Shown here: piece by piece, positions 1-11,680 of the stretch | Position numbering within the stretch: position 1 is the first letter of the stretch | Layout: every line of letters starts with the position of its first letter | NCBI GenBank assembly: GCA_003254905.1 | Contig: QANU01099453.1 | Span: forward strand, 809,030-873,029 | Length of the DNA stretch: 64,000 nt | Source: Nissolia schottii | Taxonomy: Eukaryota > Streptophyta > Magnoliopsida > Fabales > Fabaceae | Direction: 5' to 3' | Position numbers and translations under genes: made by a program | The notes under the pieces: model-generated | The model's database searches: none | What the model was told of the DNA's origin: nothing | Seen by the model: only the letters and a program-made list of their open reading frames with translations

Positions 1-119
1 AGACGCGTGGTGGGCTAACACCTATTGGGCTGTGGTTGAGAGAACTGAAACTGTGACCCACTTCTCTTTCTCTATTCCCAATTCCAAACTCATCGTCTCG
101 TTGAGATCAGAGAGGAGTT
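1..119 (+). promoter_or_regulatory. TerC gene proximal promoter / 5' UTR with two TGGGCT (site II-like) motifs
   Basis: TGGGCT occurs at 11-16 and again at 26-31, about 90-110 bases before the TerC start codon. TGGGCY site II elements are common in plant promoters of nuclear genes for organelle and translation proteins, which suits a chloroplast membrane protein. A pyrimidine-rich leader (61-82) follows. No TATA box is visible in the short stretch available. Confidence 0.4.
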
Positions 120-3100
120 ATGGGATTGGCTTCTGTTATTCTTCAGAATAATCCCATTCATTCTTCTTCTTATTGTTATGGTTTCGTTGACTTCAGGTTG
201 AGATTGAGGTCGAGGGAGAAAGCTTCACTCTCTTCCCTTGCACCACCTCGCCACTGCTTCCGCCGCCGTCCTCACCGCCTTTTCATTTCCTGCGATGAAT
301 CACCTACCTCAGGTACAACCAACCTCAATCAATCATCTTTTACTTCACTCCTAACAATCGATCATATAATCGTATGAATCTGCAGAACGCATCAAGAGCA
401 CCGTTGCTCGAACCCGTGATGATGACGTCACCGACGTGGAAACCCCTCCCGCTCATTCTTCCGTTCAAGATACACAGGATTCTCAGCATCAGCTACAACA
501 GCAGCAGCAAGATTACGCCTCCTCTGTTAGAACCGTTGCCTTATGGGTACCAATACTGCCAACATCGCTCCTGTTATGTATGCAGTTACTCGTTTCTTTT
601 CTTATATATCATAATTTATTTATAGGTGTGCACTGCTGTCGCATTCGGTATCGGTTTGGGCCTTAAAGACGGTGCTGGCAAGGCATCCGAATTTTTCGCC
701 GGGTATGCGCCACATTTATCTGCATTTTAATGTATTATTTCCCAAGAGTTTCATTCAGTGAGTGTTCCCGGTTTTATATTGTAAGAAGAACCCTGGATGA
801 GTCCAAGTCACTAATTTGTAGACTCACTTACCATTTTGGTGTTCTTCTGATGCCTTCTTAGCTGCTTTAGCCAATAACATCTTCTTATTTTGCTACTGCT
901 TCTAATTTATGTATGTAAGGCTTTCCCGTAGTATCATTGGTTAACGGTGTTTCTTCTGGATTAGCTTATTTTAGGTTTGAATCAGCTTATAATCAAGAGT
1001 TTTATAAGACTGCATTAGAAAAATATGATTATTTCCCATAAATAATCAGCTGCCAAAAAGTGCAGTTAGAGGCTCACTAAACATTTGAAATCATGGCATC
1101 TTGCTTCTTGCCTTACTAGTTATCATGAGCGGGATGGATACCGTATTGTGAATGGTTTCATGTTTGAAAGTTTATTTCGATATTCATGTAAAAAAACTGA
1201 ACAAAATTTATGTAAGTTTGCTTTGGCACCACAATTATTGTTATGAACTTCTCTGTCCTGTTTTCACTTTGTTGAACTCTATGCTGACTTGATGATGACC
1301 TTTGTCATTTGTACATATTTCAGATACATATTGGAACAGAGTCTTTCGGTGGATAATCTCTTTGTCTTTGTTTTAATATTCAGATACTTCAAAGTGCCAA
1401 TTAAGTATCAGGTGATGTGAAAACCTTCTAGCCAAGGTTAAATACCCAGCAACTTTAACTTGATGCTGCTTACATTGTAGCCTTTGCTCTAAATTTGTTA
1501 ATATAGTTTTAACAATGAAAAAGGAGTTTGTTTGAAATAATGGATTGTGGTTTTCATTTCCGTTTTCTTATTGAACTTACAGAGCCGTGTACTTTCCTAT
1601 GGTATTGCTGGTGCAGTTTTCTTTCGTCTAACATTAATACTTCTTGGAACAGCCACCCTTCAGGTGTGTTTCTTGATGGAAAGATTTTTTTGGCATGTTT
1701 TATACATGTAATTTTCGTTCAGGGTAAAAATTTCGTACCTTTAGTGATCTCTTATATCCTTTATTATGTTGTTGTTTTAGAGGTTTGAGGCAGTCAACCT
1801 GCTTTTGGCAGCAGTATTAATATACTCATCATTTAAGGTGAAGATTCACAATTTCTGATATTTGCATTCCTCATATTTGGTTTATACAATACCCTTTGTG
1901 ATCATATCTGTCAAGGAAGTAGGAACCAATTGTCCATAAGCTTAAGCTATTGGGTGAACTCATGTGAATGGATTTTATTTATATAACAATTCCTGCCATG
2001 CTTTAGAGTCCCTTGTGCTTGAAGCAGCATGGAGGGGAGTTGCTAAAACCACTTTATCATGTGCTAAAAGTTTAATTAGTTATGAAGAGTGGGAGTTGCC
2101 AGGACTAATCTGGTGACCACAACCACCTGGTTATATAGAAACTTTAATACCATGTCAAGGACCAATAAACCTAAACATAAATGATTTTATTTTCATCTTT
2201 CTTTTACGTGGTCTTGAAAGTTTATGGTTCTGGTTGTGGTGTTCACAATTTTATGGCTTTAATCACAGCATGTTTCTTATTCTTGAATAGCTATTTGCGA
2301 GTGAAGAAGACGAGTCTGACCTATCTAATAACTTTCTGGTGAAGGCATGCCAGAAATTTATCCCTGTAACAAGTAATGTTCTCTAATCATGATCATTTCT
2401 TTCTAGTACTGTACTTCGAGATTTTCTTGCATATTGCTTTGGGCATTTTGTAGTTGTTTTTGGTTCTTATTTGGTAAACCCACTGTTCTTTAATTCTTTT
2501 GTTGATTGGTTGATTAGAATACTTGGATATTCACAGGAACATAGGCATGTAGGCTTCCTTTCCATGTAAGAATGTTGATGGACAAAGTATTTTGTTGGCT
2601 TATACAGATTTCACCTGGCATGTAGCTTTTGTTTTTGGATAAAACCTGGCATGTAGCTTTTTGCATTGCATTTCTTTAACTTTACTGAGTGATTTTGTCA
2701 TCTTATGTCTTACTCGTACAAAATTATTGCAGCATATTATGATGGAAACCAATTTTTAACAAATCAGGATGGCGTGTGGAAAGTAAGTTATTGACTAACT
2801 TCAATTTCAAATTTTCACAGCACAAATGTGTTGAAATCTTTTTTGGAGTAGCATTTGTTGTTTTTGTGTCTATAATTAAATGGACTTTTGTACTAAATTA
2901 ATTTCAACTTGATTTCTAACAGGTTCAAACATTTTGGGCAGGCCACACCTTTGCTTCTTACTGTAGCAGTTACTGAGCTCAGTGACATTGCATTTGCAGT
3001 AGGTTTTTCTTACCCCTCTTGTTTTGGTGGAGTTTCTGGTTGATTTGGCAAGAGAATTTTGACTGATACAAGTTTTTTTTAATTTCTTATCAGGTTGACT

Positions 3101-3961
3101 CGATACCTGCAGTTTTTGGTGTAACCCGGGATCCATTTATAGTTTTTACTTCTAATCTTTTTGCGATTTTGGGTAAGTTCTCTTGCCTCTGTTTCATTTG
3201 TGAGTTGAGATGTAATAGTAATATCTGAATTTGATTTCTTAAATATTTTGGAACTAGGACCTGTGTTCCTCAAGAACTATAATCGATTTAACACCTAGAA
3301 ATATTGAGTATAGTTCTTGTTTTAAGGGCTGTTCATCTGTTTGTTTGTAGAATGTAGATTACATTGAATTCATTTGTTTGCTTATGACAGTTCCAGAAGT
3401 GGGATTGCATTGTGTTCCTCAAATTGTTTGTACTCTTCTGTACAAGTTTATGCAATAATTAAACAACCTCCCTTTGCCAATCGTAGGTTTAAGGTCACTT
3501 TACACAATTATTTCTGAGGGCATGTCAGAGCTGGAGTACTTACAGGTAAATGTTGACTTGATCTCTTTCCATGTACCACGCCTGCTGCATAACTTTCTGC
3601 TGTTTATATTTATGTCCTTCGACAAAATCGTTATTTACGTTGTTGTTGTTGTTGTTGTTCTTCTTCTTCTTCTTCTTATGTCCTTGTCATTGCCATCCGA
3701 TTTTGGTTTTCTCAGCCTTCCATTGCCGTTGTTCTGGGATTTATCGGGTGTAAGATGATCTTGGACTACTTTGGTGAGCGTACTAGTACTCGACGAATTG
3801 CCAATTTCCTTGTTTTTCATCCACTGTACTTCTATTTCACATATTCTATTGCTACAGGAATCCATGTCTCCACAGAGGCATCTCTTGGTTTTGTAGCCTC
3901 AAGTCTTTCCATTGGGGTGCTATTAAGTCTGGCAAAGAAATCTGACCAGCTTAAAAAGTAA
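120..3961 (+). CDS. TERC: TerC-family integral membrane protein, chloroplastic (13 exons)
   Basis: Model: join(120..312,386..546,626..702,1324..1411,1583..1663,1781..1837,2291..2372,2733..2782,2942..2998,3094..3172,3487..3545,3716..3773,3858..3961), 381 aa, all GT-AG. The N-terminal ~110 residues are Ser/Arg-rich and Q-rich, like a plastid transit peptide. The rest is a polytopic TerC domain with the conserved acidic membrane motifs [16 protein letters not shown] and VDSIPAVFG (about residue 283), followed by [19 protein letters not shown]. The family is named after bacterial tellurite-resistance TerC. The Arabidopsis homologue (At5g12130, PDE149) is needed for thylakoid membrane formation, and the length agrees with it. 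The start is the first ATG after the leader. The last exon needs an 84-base intron (3774-3857); reading through it would add residues absent from the family. An AATAAA-like signal lies near 4226. Confidence 0.93.
955..1095. repeat. Dispersed short repeat in TerC intron 3
   Basis: This AT-rich intronic stretch contains an AGCTTATAATCAA core followed by a run of imperfect A/T blocks. It resembles 42645-42750 inside an intron of the AAED1 gene, with similar order and spacing of words. Two divergent copies in unrelated introns suggest an old dispersed repeat, perhaps a degraded MITE. The family is not recognised. Confidence 0.35.
3639..3677 (+). repeat. Compound (GTT)n(CTT)n microsatellite in TerC intron 11
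   Basis: About seven GTT units are followed directly by about six CTT units inside the intron before exon 12. The pyrimidine-rich half lies close to the 3' splice site at 3715, so length changes could affect the polypyrimidine context. Confidence 0.9.
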
Positions 3962-6325
3962 ATTCAAAACACATACAGGGTAGGATGAGCTATATTATAC
4001 ATAATACATGATTATCCATATTTATTATGTTCATGTTAACATCCATTGTCAATTGATGAATCGTTTATAGCCTGTTCCTATGGCTTAACCAGATGTCTGA
4101 TGCTGGAGTATTACATTCGAATGGTGGAATGCGCAGTTGCCTCCTCCTTTTTTGGCTGGAATCTGGTTTTGATTCTTGACACAGACGAACGATGGAACAG
4201 GATCTTCCATTCCAGAATCATGTAAAATAAAAAAGTTATTGAAAATAACTTTTGTCCATGTGAATCACACTCAATTTTTTATTTTTTATTTTTATGCATC
4301 ATGCTTTATTATTTGTTGTTTTTTCAATAGCTTTCCTTGTGACATGTAAAAGATGATTGCAAAGCAAACCTCCAGAGGACTGTAGGCAACATGTTGTTGA
4401 ACAGGATGCAAGCTAAAGTACAATAATAAGAAAAAAAATTAAAAAGAGAAAAGAAAATAATGTATAAGTTCAAAATTCACGAGTTATCCTCTCTGAATAA
4501 GTTCGGGTCCAATTTTGTTTTCCTACTGCTATTATCATTATGGTCTCTTTCATTGGCATTTTATATTATTATTGTTATATTGATAAGAAAAAATAGGTTT
4601 GTAAAAGTTTAATAGTATGTTCTCTCTCCTCAATAAAGGAAAAGAAAAACGTGTGATAGTAGGTTTAACTGTATTATTTTATTAATTAATAGGTCATTTG
4701 TGAGTATTACCAGTAAATTCTTGTTTCAATTTGTAAATTGTAATTTTAGAATGAAACTTCTCTCCCTAAACATATTTCCTGGCATGGTTTTATAAAAAAA
4801 AATTATTGGAGAATCAAAAACTTAAATATCATCTTAATTGTACGTTATTACCTACCTAAAAAAAATACTGGGAATCAAAGAAAAATATCAACTAGAGAAT
4901 TCTAGCTGGTCTCAGCAGATCTAAAAATAAAAAATAAAAACCGGTCTAAAAACACTCTTTGCCTCTAAAGAAAGATAGAAAATAGAGATAACATGACGAG
5001 TCGTTCCATGAATGTAGATCACTACCACTTCAAGTCTTCCACAATCAATTGAAACTTGGATAATTAAGTTCTCACATGTGAATTTGATATTCGATTTTTT
5101 TTTCTAATGAAAATTATATTTAATCTTAAAAAAGACCAAGTCATGGTCAGTAAGATTGTCTAATTTGAATTAAGTTAAAGACTTGACTGCATTTAATGTG
5201 ATCCAATTGTCAACAATTGGTGAGAAATGGTGAGATAAGGGGAGAAAATTTGGTTCCAGGGCTGAGAAAAAGAGAGTACCAACTCTTCCCAACAATTAAA
5301 AAAAAATTGCTAAGGAAATTGGTTAAAAAAATTTAAAGTAATTAATATTAAATTTATAATGTATTTATTATTAATTGGAAACATAAAAATTTTAATTTTT
5401 TTAATGGAAACTTACCACTTTTACTCTTTTTAATAAGTGAGATACTTGTTAATAAAATCCTTAAAAAATTATAGATCCAAAAACAATGACAAAGAAATGA
5501 GAGTTAAAAGAGTGGTAACTGGTAAGTGATACGGAGATTTAATCTTTGACGGACTAAATATCATAAACTGTCTTTACCAAAAAAAATCATAAACTGTTTG
5601 CTTGCATGGGAAACTAAACCATAATCCCCTTATGGAATAAAATTTAATTAAACATTTGTTGGTGAATTTTGTGGTGCCACTATACCCTCCAATTTAAAAT
5701 AATATAATTTAATATTACATAACTTAAAAATTATTAAATTATTATAAAAATGTTTACAATGATACTTTAACTTATATTTAGTTTCCTAATTTTTATTTTT
5801 AAAAATTAAATTCTTAAATTTAAACTAAAAGAATTAAAAAACCCTAAATAATTATATAATTTAAAATTTTATTTTTTAAAATTAAAAAAATTAAATAAAT
5901 AAACATAAATTAATAAATTAATGCATAATTATTAACATTCTTATAATTATTTAATAATTTTTAAGTTAAACGTGAGAAGACATCTTTACCGACACCAAGA
6001 ATCTACCTTGTTAAACAAAAGCCTCATAATTCAACTCAACATAAATCGGATAATTAATCTTTCATTATTCAAAAAGTGGAAAAAAAAACTTCGTCAGTGG
6101 TTGACTAAGCGGCTTCTAGATCTTACCAATTTGACAGCTATGTCATCACTAAATACATTATTAAATATAAATAAAAAAAGCCTAATATAAAATTATTGTA
6201 CGACTGAACTTATATTAATTATTATATACGGCACAGCATTAATATTTAATAGTGTAACATAATTGATGGCAAATGCAAAAAAAAAGTCATAATTGGTGAC
6301 TCCTACACGGTACTTTAAAAAAATC
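3962..6325. other. Intergenic spacer TerC-GSTL, AT-rich
   Basis: The stretch starts with the TerC 3' UTR and continues as very AT-rich sequence with many homopolymer runs. The only open frame (5972-6190, 72 codons) is compositionally biased and has no recognisable motif. I see no gene here. Confidence 0.7.
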
Positions 6326-6332
6326 TATAAAA
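6326..6332 (+). promoter_or_regulatory. TATA box of the GSTL gene
   Basis: TATAAAA lies 88 bases upstream of the GSTL start codon, a normal distance allowing for a ~55-base 5' UTR. This is sequence evidence only. Confidence 0.55.
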
Positions 6333-6419
6333 GCTGCATAACCAATGGCTGCATCGAATGCCATAAGTAAACACCTTTTTTCATCACTGCTTGTATCTCA
6401 CAAGATCATTATTAGATCA

Positions 6420-8775
6420 ATGGCAACTGCGTAAGAATACTTAGTCTCAAATCCATACTTCTCAACCAAAAATTTGGTTACGGTTATCCGTTTGATTTGT
6501 GTTTCTATTTTTTTTTTTAGTTTATCTTTTATCTTTTAAAATTTTGTGAAAAAAAAAAACAGTGAAAACAGAAAATAAATAGTTGTGTTTTCATTATTAT
6601 TATTTTTACAAAATTTAAAAAAAAACAAAAAATAAATTAAATTTTTTTTTAAAAAATTAAACAGACTCTCCAGCTAATGTTCGTTTTCTATAACCTTTTT
6701 CTAAATGTGTAATATTGTAGAGGTGTTGAAGAAATTCGTCCTCCCACACTCTCTGCCACCTCAGAACCACCACCTATCTTTGATGGAACCTCCAGGTTAA
6801 TTTCTCATTCATGATGATTTACTTATTATAACCTCCAATTTTCAAGAGTTTTTCATGTTTTGCTTAAAAGTCAAGCAACTTTGCATTCATCCCTAACAAA
6901 AATATATGGTATCTTAATTATATTGGATTTGGTTTCCTTGTTTTAGGTTGTACTTGAGTTATTCATGCCCTTTTGCACAGCGTGTATGGATCGCTAGGAA
7001 CCAAAAGGTTCGTTTCCTCTCTTTGTTTTAAAGTATTTTTTCACTCATTCATGTCTCTCCTTTTATTGGCTTCATATAATTTATGATGATATACCTATTG
7101 ATTTTAATATATTACTCTCTTTGTTCTATAATAGTCGTCACTTTCACTTTTTAAATACATTCTTAAATCAATGTATCTAAACACAACTAAATTTAGATAT
7201 ATTAATTTATAAATGTATCTAAAAAGTAAAAGTGATAATTATTATGAGTCAGAAGATGTATAATTTATATTTTTTTCCCTTCTAGTACGAGTTGTATCTA
7301 TTTTTGATGTACTATTTGAATAATTGATTTGTTGAACATATCAGGGACTACAAGACAAGATAAAATTAGTTCCTATTGATCTTATGAACAAGCCTGCTTG
7401 GTATAAAGAGAAGGTCCACCCGGAAGGCAAGGTATAATCCTAAGGAGAAAAAAAATAGAAAAAATTCAACAATGTAAACTTACTTGGCAGAACTATTTGA
7501 TTTGTTTTGATTGCTGATCAAGTTCTGCTTTATGTTGTAGGTGCCATCTCTTGAACACGATGGCAAGATTATAGTGGAAAGCATTGACTTGATCAAATAC
7601 ATAGATGCCAATTTTGAAGGACCATCACTATTTCCTAATGTAAGAATCAACCTTTTCATGAGGAAAAAAAATCAAAACCTCACTTAATCATACTAATAAG
7701 ACTTTTTATTCAGGATCCTGCGAAGAAGGAATATGGTGAGGAGCTAATAAAGTATGTTGATACTTTCACCAAAGATTTGTTTGGTTCGCTGAAAGGCGAT
7801 CCTATAGCTCAAACAAGTAAGAACTATTTTTCTTAAAAGATGTTTTAATGAGACATGACTTATATGAACCGAATATTATTAAAAGTTAGTTCTGTATTTA
7901 TATTTTGTTTGTCCAATCTTATGTTTAAGTTTTTTTTAAACCATAAAAGAATAACTATATATATATACACACACGTAAATTATAGTAAAAGAATTTGAAT
8001 AGACCCAATTAAAATTGTTGATTTGAATCAATCAGGTGCTTCATTTGACTATCTGGAGAATGCTCTAGGTAAATTTGATGACGGTCCATTCTTCCTTGGT
8101 GAATTTAGTTTGGTAAGTTTAAATTAAAATTCAGGACACTTGAAAATCAAATAGACATTTGGCACATATCTTGATGTGAAATAAACTATGTAAATTTCAA
8201 ATGAATAATCATGGTGATCATCATCATCATCAGGTGGATATTGCATATATTACATTTGTTGAAAGGTTTCAAATAGTCTTCACTGAGGTGTATAAGCATG
8301 ACATCACAGCTGGAAGGCCTAAACTAGCCGCATGGGTTGAGGTACACAAGAATATTCTCTCGAACTTTCCAACTCAGCCTGATTAAAATTATTAATTGTC
8401 ATAAATGTACATCTAATCAAATGTTACTTACTTAAAATAGTTGACTATTTCATTTATTATTCATAAAATTAGACATAAAATTATTTAATTGCATTAAGAT
8501 AATAGACTAATTACTACTATACACTGACATTGTTATTCAATCAAATTTTATCATGTAAGTAAAAATAATTGCCTATCTCATTTATTATTTAGATAAACAA
8601 ATAATTACTGCTTCGGATGTTTGTGTTGGTTCCAAAATCAAATTAAATTTTTTTGGCTAATAGGTAATGCCTCTCTTTTATTTTTGCAGGAGCTGAACAA
8701 GAATAATGCTTATAAGCAGACAAAACTTGTTGATCCACAAGAGTTCGTTGGCTTTGTCAAGAAGCGGTTCTTGGT

Positions 8776-8818
<43 letters not shown>

Positions 8819-8902
8819 AATAAATTATACATGGATATATATTATTCAATTTTTCTTACCTCTTTGTTAATCTTGAATATTGGTGTTATGCAGGGTCAGT
8901 AG
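6420..8902 (+). CDS. GSTL3: Lambda-class glutathione S-transferase (GSTL3/IN2-1 type), 10 exons
   Basis: Model: join(6420..6430,6721..6795,6947..7007,7345..7431,7541..7639,7714..7816,8036..8112,8234..8341,8690..8773,8894..8902), 237 aa. The first exon is only 11 bases (M-A-T plus two bases) and the last encodes Gly-Gln-stop. The thioredoxin-fold N-terminal domain carries SYSCPFAQR with Cys36 as the predicted catalytic residue. Lambda GSTs use cysteine instead of Ser/Tyr and act as thiol transferases (deglutathionylation) rather than classic conjugating enzymes. A VPSLEHDGKIIVES segment follows (the cis-Pro glutathione-binding loop), then the all-helical C-terminal domain. Length matches the family (~235 aa). 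No transit peptide is seen, so the enzyme is likely cytosolic. Polyadenylation-like AATAAA signals lie near 8951 and 9097. A degenerate tandem copy follows at 11.7 kb. Confidence 0.93.
7112..7260. mobile_element. Stowaway-like MITE in GSTL intron 3
   Basis: The left end starts TACTCTCTTTGTTCTATAAT and the right end, read in reverse complement, repeats the same words (…TCATAATAATTATCACTTTT…), giving imperfect terminal inverted repeats over about 60 bases. The 'ctccctctgttc' style of terminus and possible TA flanks are typical of Stowaway MITEs (Tc1/mariner). It carries no coding sequence. Confidence 0.6.
8781..8812 (+). repeat. (AT)16 microsatellite in GSTL intron 9
   Basis: A perfect AT dinucleotide tract sits just after the exon 9 donor site (8774). 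Confidence 0.95.
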
Positions 8903-9099
8903 GAAACAACTTCAGGAGGCAGAGGGTTTTACATTATTATGATACTAGTCAATAAAGTGAGAGGTGCACACATCATGGTGGAATAGAATTGTGTAATATC
9001 TGGAGTTGAAGATAGTTTGAATTTGTAATAATGTGTTTTCTGTACCAGCATATAATTGTAAAATGTATTGTGTAATCTAGTTATATGATAAAATTAAAT

Positions 9100-9911
9100 A
9101 AAGATATATATGATTGATGTGAGCTATGCTGCCTATATGTATGATGTGATGAATTCATATGTTTATATTAAAAATAGAATCTCTCCACTGATGTTAACGG
9201 TACAGTTTGGGTCATTTTTATGCAAATCAAGATTGGCAGAAATAGCAGTGAGTCAAGTTTGTATTAATGAGTCGAGTTCAACTCTACTCAGCTCACTTTC
9301 ACTCTTAAACATGACCAAATTAATTAGACATGGGTTAGTTGGACATTATTATCATTTGTTTATCTAGGTATATTATGTATTAGCAATATTCAGCCATCAT
9401 TAAATAGCAATAATGGAATTTGTTAGAGAGATAAGGCAACAAATCACAGTTGTCTTGATAAGGATGACAATTCCAATAATCATGCCACTATTAATGGAGA
9501 ATTGATTGAAGACAACAAATCAATGCACTAATCAACCAGATTCTTAACCAGATGCTAATATTATGTATGTATATTAAGAGAAATGGATTTTCTTGGATGA
9601 AAATTGTTAAAAAGAAAGGGAAAAAAAAAAGAATTTATAAGCGAATTTTGAAAAAGAAAGGATGAATACACATTATTTTTTTGATTTACTGACTTGTGAA
9701 ATGACATTGATTGATTCACCGAACTTATGAATGCAATAGCATTTTTGGTTACATGGTTGTGCCCTGTTCATAGACATAATACATAGATAAAATAATATAT
9801 AGCATTGATCCATTTGAACTTTCAAGTTGATCCGTTTAAAATTACTTTTGACTAGTCAAATTCTTGACACCTGTAACAACAATGCCCAACTTATATACTA
9901 ACTTATATGTT
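9100..9911. other. Intergenic spacer downstream of GSTL
   Basis: AT-rich spacer. The only open frame (9110-9367) has no recognisable domain. I see no gene or clear element. Confidence 0.6.
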
Positions 9912-10230
9912 TATCAAAACGGGCGGCCCACCCGTTTAGGCCCGTGGGTCTAAATGGATCAGACAAAAAAATATGTATATTTTTAGGGTTTGACTTGTTT
10001 ATAGTCGGTCTGTAGATCTAAAAGGACCACCCGCTAATCCGTTTATTTTTTTAAAAAAATTAAAAAAATTATAAAAAATTCAAAAAAAAAAATTCACGGA
10101 CTCACGGGTTGGTCCTCGGGCCATAAACGGGCCGGTCTAATTTTTTTTCAAATTTTCGCAAGCCTATTTTTTGCATGTAAAGTCTGTCCATTTAACCGGG
10201 TAAATGGACCGGACCCATTTTGACAGCCCT
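9912..10230. mobile_element. hAT-like MITE (GC-rich repeat with TGACAGCCCTA end)
   Basis: Blocks with cggcccacccg and cccg/cggg words stand out from the AT-rich background. The right end reads TTTTGACAGCCCTA, the reverse complement of the TAGGGCTGTCAAAA terminus used by a widespread plant hAT-type MITE. The left end (…TATCAAAACGGG) looks like a decayed copy of the same terminus. There is no ORF, so the element is non-autonomous. The assignment is by memory of the terminus. Confidence 0.55.
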
Positions 10231-10799
10231 ACAAACTTATAATTTTTGTGGCTACAACTTAATCAACTTGTAATAATAGATAATTAAACAATTTGTTCAA
10301 GTCGGTCAAGTTGTAGTTATATGTAGCCACAAGTTAGTCAAGTTGTAACAATAAATAATTATGTAATTTGTAAAAGATTTCATTTTAAAGTGATGCTATT
10401 AATAAATTTCTCTTAATTAGATTTTTTTTCAAGTCTCTATTAGATTTTTTAAGATTATGTGTAATCTTTTATTATTAATTTTTTTGTTACATATGTTATG
10501 TATAAATCTCACTTTCTTAATTAATAGTGAGAGATAACACATAATATGATTTATGTGCAAAATTTAATTGAAATGATCTATTTCTAAATATCTTTTAAGT
10601 GTAAGTGTAGACTCAAAGTTTATTTTGCTCACATCATATTGCTAGCGTAAAACTCTATTGGTTACGTTAGTAATGACAAGGACTAAAACTATGTAATTTA
10701 TTATATATTTGAACCAAATCTAGAAAATGATGTTTTAAAAACCTAAACTAAATCTCTAAAATTTGTCGAAACCCCAAACCCTTTTTTATAGTAAAAATG
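10231..10799. other. Intergenic AT-rich spacer
   Basis: Holds short internal repeats of AACTTAATCAACTTGTAA-like words at about 10255-10365. No gene was seen. Confidence 0.5.
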
Positions 10800-11680
10800 C
10801 TCAAACAAACCAAATGGAAGGCAAGCCAAGGTCAAACATAAAATCAAGGCCAAGAGAATGAATAGGTCACACAAAAACATCTTATTGGAGACAAGATATA
10901 AAGACAAACCCTGCCACACAAACTAAGAAATCAAAAACTTGTACTTTTGATATATACCTCTGAAGGCTCAAAAAGCCACCTAAGCCAACCCCTTCGGCAA
11001 TGCCGCCAAGGTTGGTAAAGGTTCCCCTCGCAGGAATACCTCATCCAGAGTTCCAACTAAATCTCGATTTCCATAGGGTTGACGGGTCCCGCGATAAATT
11101 GTTGGCTACATTAGCAAACTTATCACCCCAAGCTAAATTTCACTTTAATCATCCATTTCTTAAGTTCCTAATTTGGTTGTTTGTTCTAAAAAAACAATGT
11201 TGTTTCTAACACTCCAAATCGACCAAATGATGATATAAAAAAGGGTTATCCATAGTTTCTTACCTGCTCCACATAAGTGCCCCACCGCACCACGTCTCAA
11301 AGAAGGAAACATGGTTTAAGGGGCAAGACCACGGTGATGAAGTACTCATTGCAAAGGGAAGAAACTTTAGAACAGGAGAAAAAGAAATGCTTAATAGATT
11401 CCATCTCCCTCGTACACAAAGGACATAAGGCTTCATCTTGAGATATGATTCTAAACATGTCGAGTCTGTCTTTTGTAGCTAACGTTTCTTGCAACACGAA
11501 CCAGACCAACAACTTAGCTCTGGAGGGAGCAAAACCTTCCAAGCCAATCTAGTTGTTGCTGCCTCTGCTTCTAGATTTAGTATTTGTTTATAAACCTCCT
11601 CCACAAAAGATTTGACACTGAATTGTCCCGATGGACAGAGTCCCATCTCATCCTCTACACCTGCACAAAGAGCCAACTTT
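10800..11680 (-). mobile_element. 3' fragment of a non-LTR retrotransposon (LINE), zf-RVT domain
   Basis: On the minus strand two overlapping frames (about 11688-11510, then 11542-11297) give the reverse-transcriptase zinc-binding C-terminus. FSVKSF is followed by WKVLLPP, LLVWFVLQ, RDRL-type helices and the C-P-L-C … H-F-F-F-S-C knuckle. A frameshift near 11520 separates the two halves, so it is not functional. From about 11290 to 10800 the sequence looks like a LINE 3' region, but no clear poly-A (poly-T on +) was found, so the left boundary is approximate. Its 5'-truncated end abuts a GSTL exon fragment at 11681. Confidence 0.7.

Noticed and set aside
2923..2960. Alternative acceptor for TerC exon 9 at AACAG|GTTCAAAC
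   Set aside because: It shifts the frame; only GGGCAG|GCCACACC keeps the conserved [15 protein letters not shown] sequence.
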